This document shows, piece after piece, positions 27,839 to 39,138 of a stretch of 64,000 bases of DNA. The position numbers and the translations under genes are program-made. Within the stretch, counting starts at the first letter, position 1; the number at the start of each line of letters is the position of its first letter. Under the pieces are notes generated by a model, which was not told the origin of the DNA, searched no databases, and saw only the letters and a list, made by a program, of their open reading frames with translations. The stretch comes from Amaranthus tricolor (Eukaryota > Streptophyta > Magnoliopsida > Caryophyllales > Amaranthaceae): NCBI RefSeq assembly GCF_026212465.1, contig NC_080059.1, forward strand, positions 25,683,292 through 25,747,291. The letters run 5' to 3'.

Positions 27839-30800
27839 TTGATCCTTGTTCATTCTTCATTGATCATTGATCCTTGTTCATTCTTCATCGTTCATTCTTC
27901 ATTGACCATTGATCCTTGTTCATTCTTCATCGTTCATTCTTCATTGACGATTAATCCTTGTTCATTCTTCATCGATCATTCTTCATTGATCATTGTTCCT
28001 TGTTCATTCTTCATCGTTCATTTTTCATTGATCATTGATCCTTGTTCATTCTTCATCGTTCATTCTTCATTGATCATTGATCCTTGTTCATTCTTCATCG
28101 TTCATTCGTCATTGATCATTGATCCTTGTTCATTCTTCATCGTTCATTCTTCTTTGATCATTGATCCTTGTTCATTCTTCATTGATCATTGATCCTTGTT
28201 CATTCTTCATCGTTCATTCTTCATTGACAATTGATCCTTGTTCATTCTTCATCGTTCATTCTTCTTTGATCATTGATCCTTGTTCATTCTTCATTGATCA
28301 TTGATCCTTGTTCATTCTTCATCGTTCATTCGTCATTGATCATTGATCCTTGTTCATTCTTCATCGTTCATTCGTAATTGATCATTGATCCTTGTTCATT
28401 CTTCATCGTTCATTCATCATTGACCATTAATCCTTGTTCATTCTTCATCGTTCATTCTTCATTGATCATTGATCCTTGTTCATTCTTCATCGTTCATTCG
28501 TCATTGACCATTAATCCTTGTTCATTCTTCATCGTTCATTCTTCATTGATCATTGATCCTTGTTCATTCTTCATCGTTCATTCTTCTTTGATCATTGATC
28601 CTTGTTCATTCTTCATCGTTCATTCGTCATTGATCATTGATCCTTGTTCATTCTTCATCGTTCATTCGTCATTGACCATTACTCCTTGTTCATTCTTCAT
28701 CGTTTATTCTTCATTGATCATTGATCCTTGTTCATTCTTCATCGTTCATTCTTCTTTGATCATTGATCCTTGTTCATTCTTAATTGATCATTGATCCTTG
28801 TTCATTCTTCATCGTTCATTCTTCATTGACCATTGATCCTTGTTCATTCTTCATCGTTCATTCTTCATTGACCATTAATCCTTGTTCATTCTTCATCGAT
28901 CATTCTTCATTGATCATTGTTCCTTGTTCATTCTTCATCGTTCATTCTTCATTGATCATTGATCCTTGTTCATTCTTCATCGTTCATTCTTCATTGATCA
29001 TTGATCCTTGTTCATTCTTCATCGTTCATTCGTCATTGACCATTACTCCTTGTTCATTCTTCATCGTTCATTCGTCATTGATCATTGATCCTTGTTCATT
29101 CTTCATTGATCATTGATCCTTGTTCATTCTTCATCGTTCATTCGTCATTGACCATTACTCCTTGTTCATTCTTCATCGTTCATTCTTCATTGATCATTGA
29201 TCCTTGTTCATTCTTCATCGTTCATTCTTCTTTGATCATTGATCCTTGTTCATTCTTCATTGATCATTGATTCTTGTTCATTCTTCATCATTCATTCTTC
29301 ATTGACCATTGATCCTTGTTCATTCTTCATCGTTCATTCTTCATTGACCATTAATCCTTGTTCATTCTTCATCGATCATTCTTCATTGATCATTGTTCCT
29401 AGTTCATTCTTCATCGTTCATTCTTCATTGATCATTGATCCTTGTTCATTCTTCATCGTTCATTCTTCATTGATCATTGATCCTTGTTCATTGTTCATCG
29501 TTCATTCGTCATTGATCATTGATCCTTGTTCATTCTTCATCGTTCATTCGTCATTGACCATTACTCCTTGTTCATTCTTCATCGTTCATTCTTCATTGAT
29601 CATTGATCCTTGTTCATTCTTCATCGTTCATTCGTCATTGATCATTGATCCTTATTCATTCTTCATCGTTCATTTTTCATTTATCATTGATCCTTGTTCA
29701 TTCTTCATCGTTCATTCTTCATTGATCATTGATCCTTGTTCATTCTTCATCGTTCATTCGTCATTGACCATTAATCCTTGTTCATTCTTCATCGTTCATT
29801 CTTCATTGATCATTGATCCTTGTTCATTCTTCATCGTTCATTCGTCATTGACCATTAATCCTTGTTCATTCTTCATCGTTCATTCTTCATTGATCATTGA
29901 ACCTTGTTCATTCTTCATCGTTCATTCTTCTTTGATCATTGATCCTTGTTAATTCTTCATTGATCATTGATCCTTGTTCATTCTTCATCGTTCATTCGTC
30001 ATTGATCATTGATCCTTGTTCATTCTTCATCGTTCATTCTTCATTGATCATTGATCCTTGTTCATTCTTCATCGTTCATTCGTCATTGATCATTGATCCT
30101 TGTTCATTCATCATCGTTCATTCGTCATTGACCATTACTCCTTGTTCATTCTTCATCGTTCATTCTTCATTGATCATTGATCCTTGTTCATTCTTCATCG
30201 TTCATTCTTCTTTGATCATTGATCCTTGTTCATTCTTCATTGATCATTGATCCTTGTTCATTCTTCATCGTTCATTCGTCATTGATCATTGATCCTTGTT
30301 CATTCTTCATCGTTCATTCGTCATTGATCATAGATCCTTGTTCATTCTTCATCGTTCATTCGTCATTGACCATTAATCCTTGTTCATTCTTCATCGTTCA
30401 TTCTTCATTGATCAGTGATCCTTGTTCATTCTTCATCGTTCATTCGTCATTGATTATTGATCCTTGTTCATTCTTCATCGTTCATTCTTCATTGACCATT
30501 GATCCTTGTTCATTCTTCATTGATCATTGATCCTTGTTCATTCTTCATCGTTCATTCTTCATTGACCATTGATCCTTGTTCATTCTTCATCGTTCATTCT
30601 TCATTGACCATTAATCCTTGTTCATTCTTCATCGATCATTCTTCATTGATCATTGTTCCTTGTTCATTCTTCATCGTTCATTCTTCATTCATCATTGATC
30701 CTTGTTCATTCTTCATCGTTCATTCGTCATTGATCATTGATCCTTGTTCATTCTTCATCGTTCATTCGTCATTGACCATTACTCCTTGTTCATTCTTCAT

Positions 30801-33800
30801 CGTTCATTCTTCATTGATCATTGATCCTTGTTCATTCTTCATCGTTCATTCGTCATTGATCATTGATCCTTATTCATTCTTCATCGTTCATTTTTCATTT
30901 ATCATTGATCCTTGTTCATTCTTCATCGTTCATTCTTCATTGATCATTGATCCTTGTTCATTCTTCATCGTTCATTCGTCATTGACCATTAATCCTTTTT
31001 CATTCATCATCGTTCATTCTTCATTGATCATTGATCCTTGTTCATTCTTCATCGTTCATTCTTCATTGATCATTGATCCTTGTTCATTCTTCATCGTTCA
31101 TTCGTCATTGATCATTGATCCTTGTTCATTCTTCATCGTTCATTCGTCATTGACCATTACTCCTTGTTCATTCTTCATCGTTCATTCTTCATTGATCATT
31201 GATCCTTGTTCATTCTTCATCGTTCATTCTTCTTTGATCATTGATCCTTGTTCATTCTTCATTGATCATTGATCCTTGTTCATTCTTCATCGTTCATTCT
31301 TCATTGACCATTGATCCTTGTTCATTCTTCATCGTTCATTTTTCATTTATCATTGATCCTTGTTCATTCTTCATCGTTCATTCTTCATTGATCATTGATC
31401 CTTGTTCATTCTTCATCGTTCATTCGTCATTGACCATTAATCCTTTTTCATTCATCATCGTTCATTCTTCATTGATCATTGATCCTTGTTCATTCTTCAT
31501 CGTTCATTCTTCATTGATCATTGATCCTTGTTCATTCTTCATCGTTCATTCGTCATTGATCATTGATCCTTGTTCATTCTTCATCGTTCATTCGTCATTG
31601 ACCATTACTCCTTGTTCATTCTTCATCGTTCATTCTTCATTGATCATTGAGCCTTGTTCATTCTTCTTCGTTCATTCTTCTTTGATCATTGATCCTTGTT
31701 CATTCTTCATTGATCATTGATCCTTGTTCATTCTTCATCGTTCATTCTTCATTGACCATTGATCCTTGTTCATTCTTCATCGTTCATTCTTCATTGACCA
31801 TTAATCCTTGTTCATTCTTCATCGATCATTCTTCATTGATCATTGTTCCTTGTTCATTCTTCATCGTTCATTCTTCATTGATCATTGATCCTTGTTCATT
31901 CTTCATCGTTCATTCTTCATTGATCATTGATCCTTGTTCATTCTTCATCGTTCATTCGTCATTGATCATTGATCCTTGTTCATTCTTCATCGTTCATTCG
32001 TCATTGACCATTACTCCTTGTTCATTCTTCATCGTTCATTCTTCATTGATCATTGATCCTTGTTCATTCTTCATCGTTCATTCGTCATTGATCATTGATC
32101 CTTATTCATTCTTCATCGTTCATTTTTCATTTATCATTGATCCTTGTTCATTCTTCATCGTTCATTCTTCATTGATCATTGATCCTTGTTCATTCTTCAT
32201 CGTTCATTCGTCATTGACCATTAATCCTTTTTCATTCATCATCGTTCATTCTTCATTGATCATTGATCCTTGTTCATTCTTCATCGTTCATTCTTCATTG
32301 ATCATTGATCCTTGTTCATTCTTCATCGTTCATTCGTCATTGATCATTGATCCTTGTTCATTCTTCATCGTTCATTCGTCATTGACCATTACTCCTTGTT
32401 CATTCTTCATCGTTCATTCTTCATTGATCATTGATCCTTGTTCATTCTTCATCGTTCATTCTTCTTTGATCATTGATCCTTGTTCATTCTTCATTGATCA
32501 TTGATCCTTGTTCATTCTTCATCGTTCATTCTTCATTGACCATTGATCCTTGTTCATTCTTCATCGTTCATTTTTCATTTATCATTGATCCTTGTTCATT
32601 CTTCATCGTTCATTCTTCATTGATCATTGATCCTTGTTCATTCTTCATCGTTCATTCGTCATTGACCATTAATCCTTTTTCATTCATCATCGTTCATTCT
32701 TCATTGATCATTGATCCTTGTTCATTCTTCATCGTTCATTCTTCATTGATCATTGATCCTTGTTCATTCTTCATCGTTCATTCGTCATTGATCATTGATC
32801 CTTGTTCATTCTTCATCGTTCATTCGTCATTGACCATTACTCCTTGTTCATTCTTCATCGTTCATTCTTCATTGATCATTGAGCCTTGTTCATTCTTCTT
32901 CGTTCATTCTTCTTTGATCATTGATCCTTGTTCATTCTTCATTGATCATTGATCCTTGTTCATTCTTCATCGTTCATTCTTCATTGACCATTGATCCTTG
33001 TTCATTCTTCATCGTTCATTCTTCATTGACCATTAATCCTTGTTCATTCTTCATCGATCATTCTTCATTGATCATTGTTCCTTGTTCATTCTTCATCGTT
33101 CATTCTTCATTGATCATTGATCCTTGTTCATTCTTCATCGTTCATTCTTCATTGATCATTGATCCTTGTTCATTCTTCATCGTTCATTCGTCATTGATCA
33201 TTGATCCTTGTTCATTCTTCATCGTTCATTCGTCATTGACCATTACTCCTTGTTCGTTCTTCATCGTTCATTCTTCATTGATCATTGATCCTTGTTCATT
33301 CTTCATCGTTCATTCGTCATTGATCATTGATCCTTATTCATTCTTCATCGTTCATTTTTCATTTATCATTGATCCTTGTTCATTCTTCATCGTTCATTCT
33401 TCATTGATCATTGATCCTTGTTCATTCTTCATCGTTCATTCTTCATTGATCATTGATCCTTGTTCATTCTTCATCGTTCATTCGTCATTGATCATTGATC
33501 CTTGTTCATTCTTCATCGTTCATTCGTCATTGACCATTACTCCTTGTTCATTCTTCATCGTTCATTCTTCATTGATCATTGATCCTTGTTCATTCTTCAT
33601 CGTTCATTCTTCTTTGATCATTGATCCTTGTTCATTCTTCATTGATCATTGATCCTTGTTCATTCTTCATCGTTCATTCTTCATTGACCATTGATCCTTG
33701 TTCATTCTTCATCGTTCATTCTTCATTGACGATTAATCCTTGTTCATTCTTCATCGATCATTCTTCATTGATCATTGTTCCTTGTTCATTCTTCATCGTT

Positions 33801-36280
33801 CATTTTTCATTGATCATTGATCCTTGTTCATTCTTCATCGTTCATTCTTCATTGATCATTGATCCTTGTTCATTCTTCATCGTTCATTCGTCATTGATCA
33901 TTGATCCTTGTTCATTCTTCATCGTTCATTCTTCTTTGATCATTGATCCTTGTTCATTCTTCATTGATCATTGATCCTTGTTCATTCTTCATCGTTCATT
34001 CTTCATTGACAATTGATCCTTGTTCATTCTTCATCGTTCATTCTTCTTTGATCATTGATCCTTGTTCATTCTTCATTGATCATTGATCCTTGTTCATTCT
34101 TCATCGTTCATTCGTCATTGATCATTGATCCTTGTTCATTCTTCATCGTTCATTCGTAATTGATCATTGATCCTTGTTCATTCTTCATCGTTCATTCATC
34201 ATTGACCATTAATCCTTGTTCATTCTTCATCGTTCATTCTTCATTGATCATTGATCCTTGTTCATTCTTCATCGTTCATTCGTCATTGACCATTAATCCT
34301 TGTTCATTCTTCATCGTTCATTCTTCATTGATCATTGATCCTTGTTCATTCTTCATCGTTCATTCTTCTTTGATCATTGATCCTTGTTCATTCTTCATCG
34401 TTCATTCGTCATTGATCATTGATCCTTGTTCATTCTTCATCGTTCATTCGTCATTGACCATTACTCCTTGTTCATTCTTCATCGTTTATTCTTCATTGAT
34501 CATTGATCCTTGTTCATTCTTCATCGTTCATTCTTCTTTGATCATTGATCCTTGTTCATTCTTAATTGATCATTGATCCTTGTTCATTCTTCATCGTTCA
34601 TTCTTCATTGACCATTGATCCTTGTTCATTCTTCATCGTTCATTCTTCATTGACCATTAATCCTTGTTCATTCTTCATCGATCATTCTTCATTGATCATT
34701 GTTCCTTGTTCATTCTTCATCGTTCATTCTTCATTGATCATTGATCCTTGTTCATTCTTCATCGTTCATTCTTCATTGATCATTGATCCTTGTTCATTCT
34801 TCATCGTTCATTCGTCATTGACCATTACTCCTTGTTCATTCTTCATCGTTCATTCGTCATTGATCATTGATCCTTGTTCATTCTTCATTGATCATTGATC
34901 CTTGTTCATTCTTCATCGTTCATTCGTCATTGACCATTACTCCTTGTTCATTCTTCATCGTTCATTCTTCATTGATCATTGATCCTTGTTCATTCTTCAT
35001 CGTTCATTCTTCTTTGATCATTGATCCTTGTTCATTCTTCATTGATCATTGATCCTTGTTCATTCTTCATCATTCATTCTTCATTGACCATTGATCCTTG
35101 TTCATTCTTCATCGTTCATTCTTCATTGACTATTAATCCTTGTTCATTCTTCATCGATCATTCTTCATTGATCATTGTTCCTAGTTCATTCTTCATCGTT
35201 CATTCTTCATTGATCATTGATCCTTGTTCATTCTTCATCGTTCATTCTTCATTGATCATTGATCCTTGTTCATTGTTCATCGTTCATTCGTCATTGATCA
35301 TTGATCCTTGTTCATTCTTCATCGTTCATTCGTCATTGACCATTACTCCTTGTTCATTCTTCATCGTTCATTCTTCATTGATCATTGATCCTTGTTCATT
35401 CTTCATCGTTCATTCGTCATTGATCATTGATCCTTATTCATTCTTCATCGTTCATTTTTCATTTATCATTGATCCTTGTTCATTCTTCATCGTTCATTCT
35501 TCATTGATCATTGATCCTTGTTCATTCTTCATCGTTCATTCGTCATTGACCATTAATCCTTGTTCATTCTTCATCGTTCATTCTTCATTGATCATTGATC
35601 CTTGTTCATTCTTCATCGTTCATTCGTCATTGACCATTAATCCTTGTTCATTCTTCATCGTTCATTCTTCATTGATCATTGAACCTTGTTCATTCTTCAT
35701 CGTTCATTCTTCTTTGATCATTGATCCTTGTTAATTCTTCATTGATCATTGATCCTTGTTCATTCTTCATCGTTCATTCGTCATTGATCATTGATCCTTG
35801 TTCATTCTTCATCGTTCATTCTTCATTGATCATTGATCCTTGTTCATTCTTCATCGTTCATTCGTCATTGATCATTGATCCTTGTTCATTCTTCATCGTT
35901 CATTCGTCATTGACCATTACTCCTTGTTCATTCTTCATCGTTCATTCTTCATTGATCATTGATCCTTGTTCATTCTTCATCGTTCATTCTTCTTTGATCA
36001 TTGATCCTTGTTCATTCTTCATTGATCATTGATCCTTGTTCATTCTTCATCGTTCATTCGTCATTGATCATTGATCCTTGTTCATTCTTCATCGTTCATT
36101 CGTCATTGATCATAGATCCTTGTTCATTCTTCATCGTTCATTCGTCATTGACCATTAATCCTTGTTCATTCTTCATCGTTCATTCTTCATTGATCAGTGA
36201 TCCTTGTTCATTCTTCATCGTTCATTCGTCATTGATTATTGATCCTTGTTCATTCTTCATCGTTCATTCTTCATTGACCA
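27139..36280 (+). repeat. 5782-bp segmental repeat in the left arm (two copies)
   Basis: The block 27139 to about 30500 recurs at 32921 to about 36280, offset 5782 bp (826 x 7). Short-monomer starts 27839, 29085, 29239, 29939 and 30219 pair with 33621, 34867, 35021, 35721 and 36001. Shared private changes include GACAATTGATCC and GTTCCTAGTTC. Between the copies a 1232-bp repeat (31241/32473 and 31689/32921) adds another nested level. Edges are approximate. Confidence 0.75.
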
Positions 36281-38276
36281 TTGATCCTTGTTCATTCTTC
36301 ATTGATCATTGATCCTTGTTCATTCTTCATCGTTCATTCTTCTTTGATCATTGATCCTTGTTCATTCTTCATTGATCATTGATCCTTGTTCATTCTTCAT
36401 CGTTCATTCTTCATTGACCATTGATCCTTGTTCATTCTTCATCGTTCATTCTTCATTGACCATTAATCCTTGTTCATTCTTCATTGATCATTGTTCCTTG
36501 TTCATTCTTCATCGTTCATTTTTCATTGATCATTGATCCTTGTTCATTCTTCATCGTTCATTCTTCATTGATCATTGATCCTTGTTCATTCTTCATCGTT
36601 CATTCGTCATTGATCATTGATCCTTGTTCATTCTTCATCGTTCATTCGTCATTGACCATTACTCCTTGTTCATTTTTCATCGTTCATTCTTCATTGATCA
36701 TTGATCCTTGTTCATTCTTCATCGTTCATTCTTCTTTGATCATTGATCCTTGTTCATTCTTCATTGATCATTGAACCTTGTTCATTCTTCATCATTCATT
36801 CTTCATTGACCATTGATCCTTGTTCATTCTTCATCGTTCATTCTTCATTGACCATTAATCCTTGTTCATTCTTCATCGATCATTCTTCATTGATCATTGT
36901 TCCTAGTTCATTCTTCATCGTTCATTCTTCATTGATCATTGATCCTTGTTCATTCTTCATCGTTTATTCTTCATTGATCATTGATCCTTGTTCATTGTTC
37001 ATCGTTCATTCGTCATTGATCATTGATCCTTGTTCATTGTTCATCGTTCATTCGTCATTGATCATTGATCCTTGTTCATTCTTCATCGTTCATTCGTCAT
37101 TGACCATTACTCCTTGTTCATTCTTCATCGTTCATTCTTCATTGATCATTGATCCTTGTTCATTCTTCATCGTTCATTCGTCATTGATCATTGATCCTTA
37201 TTCATTCTTCATCGTTCATTTTTCATTTATCATTGATCCTTGTTCATTCTTCATCGTTCATTCTTCATTGATCATTGATCCTTGTTCATTCTTCATCGTT
37301 CATTCGTCATTGACCATTAATCCTTGTTCATTCTTCATCGTTAATTCTTCATTGATCATTGATCCTTGTTCATTCTTCATCGTTCATTCGTCATTGACCA
37401 TTAATCCTTGTTCATTCTTCATCGTTCATTCTTTATTGATCATTGAACCTTGTTCATTCTTCATCGTTCATTCTTCTTTGATCATTGATCCTTGTTAATT
37501 CTTCATTGATCATTGATCCTTGTTCATTCTTCATCGTTCATTCGTCATTGATCATTGATCCTTGTTCATTCTTCATCGTTCATTCTTCATTGATCATTGA
37601 TCCTTGTTCATTCTTCATCGTTCATTCGTCATTGATCATTGATCCTTGTTCATTCTTCATCGTTCATTCGTCATTGACCATTACTCCTTGTTCATTCTTC
37701 ATCGTTCATTCTTCATTGATCATTGATCCTTGTTCATTCTTCATCGTTCAATCTTCATTGATCTTTGATCCTTGTTCATTCTTCATCGTTCATTCGTCAT
37801 TGATCATTGATCCTTGTTCATTCTTCATCGTTCATTCGTCATTGATCATTGATCCTTGTTCATTCTTCATCGTTCATTCTTCATTGATCATTGATCCTTG
37901 TTCATTCTTCATCGTTCATTCTTCATTGACCATTGATCCTTGTTCATTCTTCATTGATCATTGATCCTTGTTCATTCTTCATCGTTCATTCTTCTTTGAT
38001 CATTGATCCTTGTTCATTCTTCATTGATCATTGATCCTTGTTCATTCTTCATCGTTCATTCTTCATTGACCATTGATCCTTGTTCATTCTTCATCGTTCA
38101 TTCTTCATTGACCATTAATCCTTGTTCATTCTTCATTGATCATTGTTCCTTGTTCATTCTTCATCGTTCATTTTTCATTGATCATTGATCCTTGTTCATT
38201 CTTCATCGTTCATTCTTCATTGATCATTGATCCTTGTTCATTCTTCATCGTTCATTCGTCATTGATCATTGATCCT

Positions 38277-38281
38277 TGTTC
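38277..38281. repeat. Target-site duplication, left copy (TGTTC)
   Basis: The five satellite bases directly before the LTR at 38282 are identical to the five directly after the last LTR at 49955-49959. Five-base target duplications are typical of Ty3/gypsy integration. The joined flanks restore an ordinary monomer. Confidence 0.9.
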
Positions 38282-38380
38282 TGATGTGTAAACAAGACGA
38301 GAAACCTTGTTACAAAATGATAAGTTAAAGGGGTCACACGTTTTTTGGTATATTTTTTTAGTATGATCAGATTAGTTAGG

Positions 38381-38540
38381 GGAACTCTCACCCTAAACTT
38401 GAGGATATAACAAGGAGGAACACTCACTCACTTGTTTGGGTGTAGCTTAGATTAGGGAACTCTCACCAAATCGTCAACTACAAGCTTTAGTTTTAGGAAC
38501 TCTCACTAAAACTCTAACTCTTCAAATTTGGAACACTCAA
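38381..38540. repeat. Cluster of five GGAACWCTCAM motifs in the transcribed part of the LTR
   Basis: Plus-strand occurrences start at 38381, 38417, 38456, 38496 and 38530. All lie between the TATA box and the LTR's 3' end, so in the likely R/U5 leader. In element orientation they read as GTGAGAGTTCC-like. The cluster recurs in the other LTRs 5322 and 10644 bp further on. Function unknown; leader structure, packaging or transcription-factor binding are possibilities. Confidence 0.7.
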
Positions 38541-38641
38541 ATTTGGACAATTAAAATTGACTAAACACAAGTCAAGTTCAATAAACAAAACACAAGTTTT
38601 TTGGCAAATTTCTGGATGTGTTTTTCATTCATCAAAGTATG

Positions 38642-38651
38642 CTATATATAG
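38642..38651 (-). promoter_or_regulatory. TATA box of LTR copy 1
   Basis: CTATATATAG within a 12-bp palindrome, about 670 bp into the LTR in element orientation, leaving about 360 bp for R and U5. This is a standard position for an LTR promoter. No second comparable TATA motif was seen. As the 3' LTR this copy would drive outward transcription into the satellite. Confidence 0.6.
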
Positions 38652-39003
38652 CATTCTTACATTAAATAATTACAACCTTTCACTTGCCTAAATAAATTCA
38701 CAAAAGAAAATAAAAAGACAACAAAATAAAAGAGAATTAAGTGGCTAATCAATGTCCACATTAATCTCCATTACACACACTTAAGACTAATTAAACAAAG
38801 ATTAAAACTAGGGAAGAAATGGCCAGCAATTAAACTCTTCACATGGCTCCTTCAAGTGTGTAAAGTAACATCCAAAACAGCCCATTCATTTGCCTGGTAA
38901 CTCCCATTTACTCCTCCATTTAAGCTTCTTTATTATTGCATTTTACTCCTACAATAATGCCTAGTAACCCCCACTAAAAAAGGTTAATATTCAGCCATAA
39001 ATA

Positions 39004-39107
39004 CTCCTAAAAACATGCCCCTTTGAATTCCAAAACTGCAGCTTTAAATGAGATTAAAAACCAGCTTTAAATCTCCTTAAAACATGCCCCTTCGTATTCC
39101 AAAACTG
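39004..39107. repeat. 35-bp imperfect direct repeat in LTR U3 (two copies, 69 bp apart)
   Basis: 39004-39038 and 39073-39107 match at 32 of 35 positions and share AAAACATGCCCCTT and ATTCCAAAACTG cores. Each is linked to an AGCTTTAAAT motif. U3 repeats of this kind often act as enhancer units; that role is inferred. The pair is present in the other two LTRs. Confidence 0.7.
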
Positions 39108-39138
39108 TTTGGAATTAATTCCTTGTAACCGACACCCT

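Larger units (their letters stand above)
3085..38281 (+). repeat. Satellite array, left arm: 42-bp monomer built of six 7-bp units
   Basis: About 35.2 kb, roughly 840 monomer equivalents, all in one orientation. Read from TTGATCA, the 42-bp monomer is six heptamers: TTGATCA, TTGATCC, then TTGTTCA, TTCTTCA, TCGTTCA and TTCTTCA. Positions 1 (T), 5 (T) and 6 (C) of the heptamer are constant. The consensus is one third GC and about 74% pyrimidine on this strand. Common variants change the first or last heptamers (GACCATTACTCC, GACCATTAATCC, CGTCATTG, GATCATTGTTCC, TTATTC, TTTATC) and recur in a fixed order, giving higher-order units. Shortened monomers of 28 bp (one 14-bp pair lost) and 35 bp (one heptamer lost) punctuate the array. 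No gene, RNA gene or unrelated insertion was found inside. Open frames with a 14-residue repeat are a by-product of the 42-bp period. Confidence 0.97.

Noticed and set aside
3177..38188. Dozens of plus-strand reading frames of 60-340 codons with a repeated 14-residue peptide
   Set aside because: They exist only because the monomer is 42 bp and lacks a stop in that frame. They begin and end at 28-bp monomers, switch frame repeatedly, and have no domain or gene signals.
3085..38281. CRISPR-like array of short direct repeats
   Set aside because: Monomers abut with no unique spacers, and the setting is a plant retrotransposon landscape.
3085..38281. Telomeric repeat because of the 7-bp unit
   Set aside because: The heptamer is TTSWTCA, not TTTAGGG, and no telomere-like run is present.
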